64,000 bases of DNA from positions 80,001-144,000 of the forward strand of contig JAANDG010000334.1 in the NCBI GenBank assembly GCA_036852015.1, written 5' to 3'. Shown here one piece after another: positions 11,714 to 23,827 of this stretch (its first letter is position 1; each line of letters begins with the position of its first letter). The DNA is from Pelodera strongyloides. Lineage: Eukaryota; Nematoda; Chromadorea; Rhabditida; Rhabditidae. Made by a program: the position numbers and the translations under genes. Below the pieces are notes generated by a model. That model did no database searches, was not told where the DNA came from, and worked only from the letters and a program-made list of their open reading frames with translations.

Positions 11714-14496
11714 ATGGGCGACTGGTGTGCAGATCACTTACGCGATTGCGCGGTCAGTGACTTTATTTACTTATTTCTTCATCGGTAGTCAAATTTAGCC
11801 GAAAGCGAAATACCGGCTGGTTTTTGAAAAGCGTCGTTCGTGGACAGCTGAATTCGTACGTTTATTTATGCTAATTTGCTCGAATTTTTTTTTTGATTCC
11901 TTATTCTAATTTATGTTCATTTGCATAGTGCATAAGACTGCTGGTCTACTCGATGTGCTTCAAGGACCGGCCGGTATTTCGCTTTAACTTTAAACTATCA
12001 TGGTAAGAGGCGGTGCTGCCAGCAAACTACTGACTCAGTTGTTCTATAGGTAGATTAAACTATTAAAGCGAAATACCGGCCGGTTTTTCAAACACATCGA
12101 GTACACCATCATCCTTATGCGGCTTGTGCAAATGACCATAAATTAGAACAAAAATCGAGCTAAATTCGAGCAAATTAGCATAAATACGTAAGAATTCACG
12201 ATGCATTCGGCCACGATGTGTTTCAAAAACCGGCTGGTAGTTCGCTTTAACCTCTCCTAAAAGCTAATATTGCAGGGTTGGGCAAGCGAGGGACTATCTC
12301 TCTCCACCACTTCTAATGAATGCGCAAAGTTATTTGATGCCACTCTGAGACAATTAGTAAGGTACCGTACATTATCATTATGATACGGTAGCAATTTTAA
12401 CTACGGTAATTACACTAAGTTACAACAACTCAAAGCTCCATAAGTATTATGGTATTGCGACAATAGAGCTGTAGTGTACTTAAATAGTTTTATAAGTTAA
12501 TCATTTTATTCATAGTAGGTGCCAGTTATAATTTATTACGCACAAAGATAATCAAAGAAAGCAATGTATGTTACTGTGTAATTGTTAGTTATGTTTATTG
12601 ATGCCTTATTCAGGGGTATACCGTAGAATCGAAAGGTTAGTCAATTGTCCATTACCGTAGAAAATAATTATCATTTATTTATTCAGCTGGATCAATTGTG
12701 AGCAATTAGGCGGTTTCGAGAAGACTATTGGCGGCGCGCTGGCTGCGGATCCGAAAGCTAGTAAGGGTTTCTTATTCTAGAGCTTTTGGTAGATCTCTCT
12801 CTGTCTCTCTCTGTCTCTCTCTGTCTCTCTCTGTCTCTCTCTGTCTCTCTCTCTGTCTCTCTCTGTTTCTCTGTCTCTCTCTGTCTCTCTCTCTGTCTCT
12901 CTCTGTCTCTCTGTCTCTCTCTCTCTATGTTCTCTCTCTCTCTCTGTCTCTCGCTCTGTCTTTTTTATTGAACTCAGGAAGTGTAAACCCAAACACTTAA
13001 ACTAATAAACCTAAGTTCAGTCCTGCCTCGTACCTTCATCTTAACTCTCCATACGCTCGGCACTGGCACTTCTGTATGGTCGGATGCAAAATATAAAAAA
13101 GACATCGATGAGATGGCCAGAGACGCCGAAATATACGGTAATCGGCGGGAGCAATTGCACGCAAAAGCTGGGAAGTTGTACGCGTATGGGTCAGTTTATG
13201 ATCTTTTCTTCAATTCTACATTCAATAGTGATATTCTTCAATAGTGATATGACGCGTGGTATGTGAAGTGTATACTGGAGAACACTCTCACGTATTATGT
13301 TAATTCCATCCCATCCCCCACCTTTGCGTTTCTCGCACATATTGTAGAAAATTACAAATTCAACAATTCATAGGATCACAGTTGTCGAACATACGTATGA
13401 AGACGTGCCATATCGCTTTAAATCTTCACATTCTATATCTAAGTGCTGTTGTAGAAAGTTCAGCATACGGCTTTCGTTCATTGTACTCCTTTCCAGCGAG
13501 ATGCGTAAAGCGACCGTCGTTTGGGAGGATATCCTACGCGAGTTTCCGAATGACGTCATGGCGCTGAAATTCGCGCACGACGCTTACTTCTTCGTGGGCG
13601 ACAGTCGAGGGAAGAGGGATAGTGCTGGACGTGTGCTGGAACGAATCAAACCTGATATGCCACTTTATAGGTTGGTGTTGGACGTCTCTCTTCCCATTCT
13701 TCTCTACGCCGCGCAAAAAAAGAAGTGCGCCAACCTCTCTCGCCCAGCCGTCGTCAGAATCTCGCCAGTTTCGCTGAGTTCACTGATTATCCTTGAGCGA
13801 GAAGCTGGCGACGATAGCGCTGCAACAACATCACGCGTACCTTCCTGGTCCTCCACGATTTTCGCATTTTCACGCTAGGCTTTCGCTGCGGAAATTTTTG
13901 CAATGCCGCTTAACACCCCAGTGTCATCAGTGGCTAGTTACTTGGTTTGTGAAGTCAACGCGTACTTCCATCCTTCCAAACATATCCTTCTAAGCATAAG
14001 AAACCTAGTTCCACCCCTTCTTGTCCGCTCCTTCTTTTTACCAAATTCCCAATTCAGTTACGTCCACGGAATGTACGCGTTCGGACTCGAAGAATGTCAG
14101 GAATATAAAAAGGCGGAGGATCACGCGATACTGGTAATCATTCAGGATTCTGATTTAAATGTTTAGTGTTTAACTGATTCGTATCCTTAATAAAAGCTGT
14201 ACCTCTAGGCATAAACCACTTTGCACTGGTGGCACAGAGAAGGACTTTTTGTATATTGTGACTCTTTTTATCTAATAAATGTACTTCCACAGTGGCCTGT
14301 GGATCATCCAGGGGTCCCTGGCCCATTCAAGTAGTAAGCTTGGTTTTCTTCAGGCTCTTTCTTTACAAAAACAAGACTGTTGGGCGACACATGCTCGTGC
14401 ACACTGTATGGAAATGAACGGACGCACCAAGGAGGGAATACGGTTCATGGAGGGAACAGTTGAGAATTGGGAGGTACTGTATGGGGACACCCTCTA

Positions 14497-14550
<54 letters not shown>

Positions 14551-17061
14551 TCTCTTACTCAGTTTCTACCTGTCTCTCTCTCCCTTTTGCTTCCTTCGTC
14601 CTCTCTTGCTCTCTGTTTCCTCTCTCTATTGCTGTCATTTCATTTTTATCTCTATTTCCCTCTTCTCATTCGATGAAATATCTACTTTTCAGCCATGCTT
14701 CATGCTCGCCACGCACAACTTTTGGCATAATGCTCTATTTTATATAGAAGATGGTGAATACGACGTGCCCCTGCAATTATTTGATAAGTGCGTTTGTTTC
14801 TTCCTCATATGTATTGATGTGCAGGTTCTTGGAATGGTTGTACCCTAGCCTAGGAGTGCGGCTACTGTAGCTGAGTGGTTCTTTAAAGAGTTTCGCGGAA
14901 CGCGGAACATCATCCATGTGGTATGGTATGTCTCGAATACGAGTATTTTTTTCATGGAGCTATATCCTTCAGATCACTTCATCATAAATACAAGGAAGAG
15001 GTTCTTTTACAGGCAGCTAAACGTTCGAACTACAAAATCTGGAGCAATGCTTGACTACGTGGATGCGGCATCTCTTCTATGGCGATTAGAACTGGAGGGC
15101 GTTAACGTCGGCGATCGGTGAGCGTTCCAAAATGTCAGCGTTGTGATATTGTCAGCGCCTTGTGAGCATTTTAAAAAGTTGAGTCGCTATACCACGCTTG
15201 AGCGTGTTGTACGTTTTGATCTGCATTTCTGGGTCGAAACATGGCATCATATTTTACATGAATTGTATTACTATGCCCATGCCATGATGTTAGTGATAGT
15301 ATATAAATTTTCCTATGGTACCGTATACCTTAAATTTTACTACTACTAGGTACTGTATGCCCTAACCTTTACTCTGCTACCCGTCTCTCTCTCTCCCTGT
15401 CTCACTCTCTCTCTCCCTGCCTCACTCCCCCTCTCTATCAACTCTGTTCAGATGGAAGAACCTTATCCCAATCCATGATCACTTCGACGATCACGTCATC
15501 GTCTTCAACGAGGTCCACTTCGGTCCCTCCTTGGAGAGAAGCGGAGATGATGAAGGCGTCGAACAGCTGAGAAGCAGCATGGATAACTTTATACAGTATG
15601 TTTTACGGACATTACTGTATTTCATTGTTTATACCGTATTATATTGGTACTTGTCATACTATCGACTTTCGACGATAGCTGACAGCCTTTGCATGACAAG
15701 TATTCATATATGTATACTGGAGGAGTGGATAGCATACGTAGACAGAAGCCGCATGCATAACTTGGTAAGTAACAGGGACAATTAGACCATCAACAAAGAT
15801 GTGTGTGTTTTGGAGAAAATGAATGCCTGGTCTGTCCGAGAGTAACAACGGCGAGCAGTAGCGTCTACTTGCGACGGCGCATGCGGCAACTGCGTCGCTG
15901 CCCCTAGTTTAGTAAATTACCTTATTTTATCGTTAGGAGAGCTGGCTTTAGTTTTCACGCAATCAAAGGCGTAAGGAAGAAAGATGAACAGATGTCGTCC
16001 TGCATCATTTATGTCCTATGATTAGTTTATGTTTAGTACCGCTAGCGGTGACAACCGTCGTATCACCGAGCACGTCGGTATGGCACTTTACGACGGTATG
16101 GTGGCTTATTCGCGGGGAAAATACACCGACGCCGCCAAGTATATGCTCCCGATTCGTGATCAAATCGTAAATATTGGAGGAAGTCACGCGCAGGTTTGTA
16201 TATTTTTGCCTCTTTCCAACGGGAGATATTTCGGTGAAAGACAGACAAACATTCAGATATTTGAGATATCAGATATTATTTGACTTCAAGCTCGTTAGAT
16301 TAATTAATTCCTTCAAACTGAAGCTTTGAACCTTCCAACGTTTGATTTTGGAAGTTCAGACCATCGTCCTTTCATAAAAGGAAAGAAATAGAGCGCCTAC
16401 CCCACTGTCGACACTAAATATGACAAAAATTTGCAGTGCCGATCCTCTCTCCTTACGAATAATGTAGCATTACAGTAGAAATAAATTGTGACACCATGCC
16501 AAATGACGGTCACGTAATCAAACAACATCGCTTGTAAGCGCATCCCCGTGTTTTTACTCTATGAATACAGTATTGTTTAGGAATAGATTTTGATTTTCTT
16601 CTCGTGAAAATTTATGGACGAAAATTTCAGCGCGACATCTTTACCCAGACATTGATACACGCCTGTTTGAACAGTAACGATAAGGAGGTTTTCGACATGG
16701 GATTGTGAGTTTTACATTAAAGCTGTATTGCACGTGGTTTTTGTGAAACGTATGTTGACCACTATAATTAAGATTTTAACAGGTGGCAGCACAAGAGACC
16801 TAACATTTTAAAGGGATAGGTTCACTAGGAATTGCACCTTTTTGAATATTTTCTTTTGATAGTATGACCGAAAATATTCGCAATGGGAAAATTACATTAA
16901 ATTATCTTTGCTCTCCGAGGCGGGAGAGCATGCTCAAAAAGCTAAGTGAAGAAAATAAATTTTCTTTCAGAGTTACCCTTGCCGAGCGAGATAATTTGAA
17001 GAAGAATTCTGGGATTTCTGCACGACTCGCCGAAAGATTCAAGCAAAAGTTGAGGTGTTAG
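11714..17061 (+). CDS. TTC38: tetratricopeptide repeat protein 38 (TTC38), 13 exons, 467 aa
   Basis: Exons are 11714-11752, 12276-12361, 12687-12760, 13021-13189, 13497-13670, 14058-14133, 14354-14473, 14693-14787, 15013-15117, 15452-15595, 16037-16193, 16631-16704 and 16971-17061. All splice phases agree and the total is 468 codons, the family's usual length (about 469 aa in human). Conserved blocks in order are LRDC..., SLSTTSNECAKLFDATL, LGGFEKTIGGALAADP, GTGTSV, RREQLH, ALKFAHDAYFFVGD, GMYAFGLEECQEYKKAE, CWATHARAHCMEM, HNFWHNALFYIEDGEYD, MLDYVDAASLLWRLELEGV, HVIVFNEVHF, AAKYMLPIRDQIVNIGGSHAQ-type and AERDNLKKNS. TTC38 proteins are uncharacterised helical-repeat scaffolds, probably soluble. 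The start is fixed by the match of exon 1 and its adjacent acceptor. Introns hold TTAA elements and CT repeats. Orthology is secure; molecular function is unknown. Confidence 0.95.
11799..11987. mobile_element. family B TTAA element in TTC38 intron 1
   Basis: Right end GGCCGGTATTTCGCTTTAA is intact. The left end has lost its TTAA (GCCGAAAGCGAAATACC). Confidence 0.8.
12063..12250. mobile_element. family B TTAA element ending 25 bp before TTC38 exon 2
   Basis: Inserted in reverse orientation. It starts TTAAAGCGAAATACCGGCC and ends GGCTGGTAGTTCGCTTTAA, leaving only 25 bases to the exon, including the acceptor TATTGCAG. Confidence 0.9.
12793..12958. repeat. CTCTGTCT microsatellite in TTC38 intron 3
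   Basis: About 165 bases of an 8-bp CTCTGTCT unit grading into CT. It is the source of low-complexity Leu-Ser and Arg-Glu ORFs on both strands, which are not genes. Confidence 0.95.
13240..13421. mobile_element. family E-like remnant in TTC38 intron 4
   Basis: The right end CGTGCCATATCGCTTTAA is clear at 13404-13421. The left end near ATGACGCGTGGTATG is tentative. Confidence 0.4.
14499..14555. repeat. CT microsatellite in TTC38 intron 7
   Basis: Nearly pure CT. A further CT-rich stretch at 15380-15436 lies in intron 9. Confidence 0.95.
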
Positions 17062-17093
17062 ATAATAAACTATGTGGATATAATTTTATTATG

Positions 17094-17099
17094 AATAAA
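17094..17099 (+). terminator. poly(A) signal of TTC38
   Basis: AATAAA begins 33 bases after the stop codon, a typical position for a short 3'UTR. Confidence 0.6.
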
Positions 17100-18520
17100 T
17101 ATTTTCGTCTCCATGTGTTTTATGTATGGACTCCTCGCGCGACTGCGCATGCTGCATGCTGTTCCCGACCGGAGAGCGCGAAATGAACGCCAGAACTGTG
17201 CGAAGCGAAGGAAAATTGATTGACGCAAACTATTGTGAAACGGAGACTTTTTATTTCGTAATTACATAAACACAAATAAACTGAAGCCGCCAACTACGGC
17301 TTCTCCTCAGTTCTCTTCCACTGCTTATGCAACTGTTTTATGTCGAATTTCCTGAGTTGTCAAGGCGACGAATAACGGCTCGCGATGGATATCCCAGCAT
17401 TTGGCATCTGTTACTTTTAACTTCTCTATCTTCCAGGTGTTTTATATTTCCCTTATAAGCAAACTTTAGCTAGACATTTTTTCTTTCTGATTCGGTTAGA
17501 TTGATTTATACAAAATAGTCCACTACTTTTTGTTTGACTCTTTATTTTTACTCAGAAATACGTCCATACAAGATGTATCCTATTAATTAGTCTGGCTTTT
17601 GGTGTTGTCTATGATAACAGTTATACCAAACGAACAACATTTCCACTAACAATAAGGATTATATATGTATTTGTCTTGGACCTGTCCCGTAAAAGCAATG
17701 ACTAGGGATTAGGCAAATACCTTGAGATCCAATATTGGAGCAGTTTCTTTCATCGTTTCGCTGTTAATTTTTATGGAATCAACAGAATCCAACAATCATC
17801 AGAATTTTTACCCACATATTACATACTCAAAAAAAATTGAAAATTACTTTATTCCTTAGGGCCTAGTTTAAAAAAATATATAACTTAGTTTCATGTGCCT
17901 GTCCCTTGAAACGTGCCACATGTAGTGCGCGAGTTGCTATGGTTACGCCACTTGTTTGCCACATATCGCCCAGAAGCTGGGTTTCATTTATACATTGCGC
18001 ACCACAATTGAGATAATCCATAAGCTGGCCTCACGCGGCATTTATTGATTCTAACCCAAAATTATATGTCACTTACAATTAGTCATATTTTGTAGGTAGG
18101 GTCAATGACCCTATAAAATATGGGGAACGACATTTTCTCTGTCGTTGAATAATTTGTTCCCTCTTTTTCCATTTTTTTTTTTGCAATGAGTAAGCAGTGG
18201 GCTAAATGTGGTAATTTAAAATGTTCATTATTTTTATTTGAATGACACACTTTTTGAAATCTGTTTCATTATATGCAAATCTTTGTGCCGTATGTATGTG
18301 GCGTGCACACAATGGAACACATTTGCACACAATTAATATTGTCCAGCATGAAAACCCGTGCAATAACGCTTTAAATATTTTTTCAAGTGTTCGTTTGATG
18401 AAGGTTCGGTGTTTTGCGTTGAAAATTCACTTTTAATTTGCCTGGCTCTAATGAGTTGCTTCTTTTGTAAAGGCACCTCTATAATATAAGCATTTCGTCT
18501 TTTCAAAAAGCATCAATATA
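17100..18520. other. intergenic region between TTC38 and Tubby
   Basis: No supported exon. The 5' flank of the Tubby gene lies here. Near 16811 (just upstream, inside the last TTC38 intron) and again near 55330 there are related inverted fragments around GGTTCACTAGGAATT. Confidence 0.4.
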
Positions 18521-18568
18521 TATTTTCAGTAATTTTCCATTTTATGAATTTTCTCGCGTGTTCTGAAG

Positions 18569-21154
18569 ATGGAATCGTCAAGTCAAGAAGTCGACTATGT
18601 ACAGCAGAATCTCCAGAGACAGGTACCGAGACTATTTATTATGAATAAGATACCATAACCTAAATATACTATACAAAATACTGTTAAATCTAAACGTACT
18701 GTAATACATCGTAGACAATACTGTATGTTTCATGTAAACCTACACGTGGGGTTGTCAATGCTTAAATACAAATTAACCGAAACGGATGTATATGGTCAGA
18801 TGTACGCGCGGCTAACTTTAGGGTAGAACCTCGGGTTGACGATATCGAGCCGCGAAAACTTTTTTTTTCGTTCACTTATTAGCTTACACGACACGATAAA
18901 AAATACGAGCATTCTGACTAATCCGAACTCATGCAGATGCACGACCTTTTTATCGCGAAATGATATCGAAATGCATATTTATCATGTAAGAAAAGCCATA
19001 GTCCCTGGATTTTCGGCGTCATGTAGTGCGGTTCTACACTATTCTTATTGGAACCTCGAGCGTGTCCAAATAGATAATGGGGCTAACGACAAAGAGAAGT
19101 TTAAAATTTAAAGCTAAAGAAAATTCAGAGAAAAATACTGGAGGAAAAGCAGCGTCACAAAAGGTTGGTGTCTGCAGGAATTCGCCAAAATAATCTACCA
19201 TCGTCTATAGCGAAGCCTGTGTCGGCAGTAAGGTATGATGCTAATTATTGTTTTATATAATTCGAGTAAAAGCGGTGTGACGTGTGACAGCAGTTTTTTG
19301 AAACGCTGGTGCAGGCATAGCGCATAGCTATTTCACGGTTGTGACGCCATTCCTTTGTTTTGATTTTTTTTAATGAATCTTTTTCGATATTTTATTTTAA
19401 TTTATTTCAGAATCCCAGACACCGGTTGCTACGATGGTCCACTAGCATTTGGGTACCTATTTTCTGAACTTTTTATTGTTTGCACTTTTTATCTATTTTC
19501 GATATGTCATTTGTCATTTGTCACTAAACCACTCCTATGATGTCCATAATATAATTTTTGTATGGTGAAAATAAGAAAATCAATCGATATATAACAAATA
19601 GACATAAGCAGCAGCAATAAAATCTACATTAAAGTTAATATTTTGTATTTTAGTGCCGACCCTGATTCCACCGGACCAACCATGGTGACAGTGCGTGGGA
19701 TGACGCCCACACAACTACCCACTTCATCACTACCTGGAGCAGCGTTCAAGTAATTTGTTCAAGTTTACTAGGCCCTGTGTGTCTCAGAATCAAGTCAACT
19801 TTTTTTGTGCTGGTTTTTCAGGGCCAGGGTCATATTAATCGTAATATTAAAGCAGTATTGTACCTAGTTTTGGGAATTTGCATATGATACTCATATCCTA
19901 TGCATCCTATGCAAATTTTTGGTGCCTTCCGGCACCAAATTTAAATAGGATACATAAGTTTCCCAAAGTAGGTACAATACTGCTTTAATATTTTGTTACA
20001 TCATAAGGAATTTTTACGTTTTTAAATTGCTTTATTTTAATTTTTATGAAAGAGAGCAGAGCGAAAGAGAGAGGGACAGAGACGGCGAGACAGAGAGACA
20101 GAGAGACAGAGAGAGAGGGAAAGAGACGGAGAGAGTCGTTAGTAAAATTAGTGTTTTTAGGGGCGTGAGCACCGAGGACTTATCACGGTCGTTTTCGAAG
20201 GGACTTGACAAGTTGGACACTGCTAATTGTAGTGACGACGAGGAGCTGGGAGTCGAGCCGTGGAAGGTTAGGCTGATGCTTAGGCTTATTGTTAGGCTTC
20301 TGTTTAGGCTTGGGCGTAGACTTAGGCTTGGAACTTTTGCTTACTCCTCAACTAGAGCATCTGTTTATGGTTATCCCATTATGGCAGCCGCCAAATATAT
20401 TTTTTCTAGGAAAAAGAAGACCTTGAAGAACACACTCTACCAACTGACCAAACACCCGACTATGAGGAGATACACAACAATTTGGATAAGTAAGCACAAC
20501 CTACATACGTTTCTTCATTATTAAAATATCAAGTGGAAACACCTCGTATGACAACACGAATGCAAATATCGTATAGGAATATGGCCAAGTTTTTGCTAGC
20601 ACTCACCGTAGGCTTATGTTGTAAGAAGCCCGAAACTAATAATATTCCTACAGAAAAGGATTTAGGCGTCAAAAAAAACTTTTATTTTCACATACTTCGA
20701 AATAAAATTTTACCTAGATAAAAGCCAATTCTCGCATATTTACCAAAGTTCTAACTTAAAGCGAAATGCTAGCCCCTTTGGAAAATTTGCATATGATAAG
20801 CAAATCCTATGTATCCTATGCTAATTTTGTACGATCGTCCACGGCAATGGTACAGAATTAGCATAGGATACATAGGATTTGCTTATCATATGCAAATTTT
20901 CCAAAGGGGCTAGCATTTCGCTTTAACAAACACACTATAGACTTCTAACTTTTCCAGATTTGTGATGGCGCCGTGCCGTCGTAACACCACGTTTCGATGT
21001 TCGATTACCAGAGATAAAAAGGGAATGGACAGAGGATTATATCCGACATACTATCTGCACTTGGAGAAGGAGGACAAGAAGAAGGTGACTATTATTAATA
21101 TAATTTATTTAGCTCTTTGTTAGGCATCAGTGTTTCGAAAAGGAGCGAGCGAGG

Positions 21155-21195
<41 letters not shown>

Positions 21196-22861
21196 AGAAA
21201 AGAGTCTGATTGAGGCCGTATTTATGATCGAAGAGTATTTATGGTCGATTATTGTATCGGTTAATTAAGATATTCCTCTTGGCTGCTCGCAAGAGAAAGA
21301 AGAGCGCTACGGCGAATTATCTCATCTCCACTGATGCTACCGATCTGAGCCGCGAGGGCACAAGTTTTGTCGGAAAAGTTAGGTGAGCAAAGTATTAGTT
21401 ACACGTTAAACTACAATCTACAAACAATTATGATAATTACAAACTTCTCAAAATACACAGACTGACCTACAAACTATATCATGAATGCGCAAATCAGTTA
21501 TGGAGTTAAAAAAGATTCATCAACAGCGTGACCAAATATTGGCATATAAGCTCTATCCCGTCGGATACGCCTGTACATAATACTGTAGCATTGATGCGTT
21601 ATCTGTCATATATTATGATACCGTACCCCAAACTTTACGATAATAAGACAGCTTGCAGGTCTAACGCGCTGGGCACGATGTTCACTCTCTATGATAATGG
21701 CTTAAATCCAAAAAAGTGCGCTGACACGGATAAAGTTCGAGAAGAGTTGGCAGCCATTATGTATGTAAGTGATAATTATATTAAATTTTTTTGTTATATT
21801 CGACTGACGAAGGTGGGAGCCGAAACCTCGCCCTTATTATTACCAATTCTCACACCGCTACATAACTTTGCTGATTTCTTGTTCTCTATGCAAGTAGTGC
21901 TCAATTTGAAGAGTAGAGCACCATCACGATATAAGATGCGCGCCTACGGTAGGTTTTCCGCCTAAATTACGATAGGACTACGGTAATATGCTTAATGACA
22001 GGACTGTCTACTATCTACTAACTACAGTATATGTTCCCTTCTCGATGATATGACTACGGTATGTTAATTTTAGAAAGCTAATTATGATAATTGCAGGAAA
22101 CCAACGTGCTCGGTTTCAAAGGTCCACGTAAGATGACCATCCTTATTCCCGGAATTTATGATGCGGAAAATTATAAAAGGAAACAGATCAGACCCATGAC
22201 GGTAGGGAATTTGTTACCTAGACAGTGTAGTCACACTATTTGCTGATTACTTTAAAGCCGTATTGTACCCACCTTGGGAAATTTGCATATGATATTTCCT
22301 ATGTATCATATGCAAATTTTCCAAAATAGGTGCAATACGGCTTTAACATTCGTTCTATCCCAATTACATAGAGAGTTTTTTGTAAAACTGAATGATCCTA
22401 AAAAGTTTGAGAATAGAATCGCAACCAACCTGGAACGTGTAAAAAAATGGAGTTATTGAATAAAAACGAGTATATTAAGTAACATCGACCCCATAAGACG
22501 CCGTGTTTTGCACGCCTGCACGCTAATGAAGGACTAATAAGTGATAGAAAGTATGAACCTTTATAGCGCTTGAGATATCGTAATCCTAGACGACGCTATA
22601 CGATGCTATGACCTGCAGATGCTTGCGTTACCGTAACTACTAAATATTTCCAGGAGCGTGACTCATTGCTGGAAAGATGGCGTACACGGCGTATGGACGA
22701 AGTTATAACGATGAGAAATAAGAATCCTGTGTGGAATGAGGGTACGTACGGTATTAGTTTTCTGTAACCTTTTTCTTTTCTCTCTCGTTGCTCAATTATC
22801 TCTCCGTTTTCTTCCTTTTCCCCCTACCTCTCTATCTTCTCCCTCTCCATCTCTATCCATG

Positions 22862-22912
<51 letters not shown>

Positions 22913-22971
22913 GTAAAGTAAATTATTCAAATGTTTTCTTCAGACACTCAGTCTTACGTGCTCAACTTCCA

Positions 22972-23011
<40 letters not shown>

Positions 23012-23814
23012 TTAAATAAAGTATTCAAATGTTTTCTTCAGACACTCAGTCCTACGTGCTCAACTTCCACGGTCGTGTGACGCAGGCTTCGGTGAAGAAC
23101 TTCCAAATTGTGCATCATGCAGACCGTGAGTTTTTATCCGATTTTTGTACAAAGTAGTAATTAACATTTAATAGTAATTAACATATACGAAGTAGTAATT
23201 AGCCTTTCTTGCTCCTAGCTCCTACACATGAAAACGGAAACCCGAAAAAAACAATGACAACCCCGAACATGCGCCAAAATGTACCGATTCTGATGATCAT
23301 GTTTTTTTCGACAAACTTCCCTGCTTATTTGGTGTTTTCCATTTCCTAAGCGGACAAAAGTTGAAGTACGTCGGTTTCGGCGCATTACTCCGAACATTAA
23401 TACCTATAAATGAGCTAAGACATGCTTACAGTATACGTATACACAGAGTATACGTATTATTTAGTATTCTATACTTTTGTCGGTGTAGACATAGTTCTTT
23501 ATCTTCTAATCAATCCGAAGACGTCTAGCAATTTGTCACCTGGGACTCGCGTCGCCTGTGCTCAGTCTGCGGAACATGTCATAAGCAAAAACTTTGAATT
23601 TGACTCCCTTGAATAAAGGTACACACTCTTGAAGCGAAACAAAGTTTTCTTTAATTTTAAATTTTAATCACCTATTCCAGCCGACTACATCGTCATGCAA
23701 TTCGGTCGAGTAAACGATGAACAGTTCACGATGGACTTCAGATACCCACTGAGCCCGCTCCAAGCATTTGGAATCGCGATGACGTCATTCCATGGGAAAT
23801 TAGCATGCGAATGA
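18569..23814 (+). CDS. tub: Tubby-like protein (TUB/TULP family), 13 exons, 412 aa
   Basis: Exons are 18569-18622, 19129-19232, 19411-19452, 19654-19749, 20161-20266, 20410-20489, 20958-21084, 21270-21382, 21659-21764, 22097-22201, 22654-22741, 23042-23125 and 23681-23814. All phases fit (413 codons). The N-terminus has a basic helix ([12 protein letters not shown]) like the IFT-A-binding segment of TULPs, then an acidic linker. The Tubby domain covers about residues 161-412: [35 protein letters not shown], the basic RKRKKS loop that in mouse Tubby binds PI(4,5)P2, [11 protein letters not shown], and both family signatures [14 protein letters not shown] and [16 protein letters not shown]. The protein ends exactly at the usual ...ACE. 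Tubby proteins carry cargo into cilia and release from membranes after phosphoinositide hydrolysis. The acceptor TATTTTCAG ends 39 bases before the ATG. Introns 4, 6 and 10 hold TTAA elements. Confidence 0.97.
19857..19988. mobile_element. family C TTAA element in Tubby intron 4
   Basis: Palindromic. It starts TTAAAGCAGTATTGTACCTA and ends TAGGTACAATACTGCTTTAA, with arms meeting around TGGTGCCTTCCGGCACCA. Confidence 0.9.
20267..20330. repeat. degenerate TTAGGC repeats in Tubby intron 5
   Basis: Immediately after exon 5 the intron contains TTAGGCT five or more times with short irregular spacers (e.g. GCTTAGGCTTATTGTTAGGC). Confidence 0.7.
20756..20926. mobile_element. family A TTAA element in Tubby intron 6
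   Basis: A 171-bp near-perfect palindrome, bounded by TTAA, nearly identical to the copy at 2133. Confidence 0.95.
21158..21190. repeat. GA microsatellite in Tubby intron 7
   Basis: About 33 bases of AG dinucleotides. Confidence 0.9.
22252..22346. mobile_element. short family C TTAA element in Tubby intron 10
   Basis: 95 bp, TTAAAGCCGTATTGTACCCA to GTGCAATACGGCTTTAA. The centre is deleted relative to longer copies. Confidence 0.9.
22860..23012. repeat. CT repeats flanking a copied intron/exon boundary
   Basis: CT arrays at about 22860-22910 and 22976-23003 bracket a duplicate of the intron 11 end and the first ~31 bases of exon 12. TATTCAAATGTTTTCTTCAG followed by ACACTCAGTC.TACGTGCTC occurs at about 22924-22974 and again at 23022-23072. 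Only the second copy continues as real exon. Confidence 0.9.
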
Positions 23815-23821
23815 GACCGGG

Positions 23822-23827
23822 AATAAA
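23822..23827 (+). terminator. candidate poly(A) signal of Tubby
   Basis: AATAAA lies 7 bases after the stop codon. A further AATAAG is at about 23848. The first would give a very short 3'UTR. Confidence 0.4.

Noticed and set aside
12728..13000. Overlapping Leu-Ser and Arg-Glu rich ORFs (also at 14279-14848, 22736, 28076, 60212)
   Set aside because: Translations of CT/GA microsatellites.
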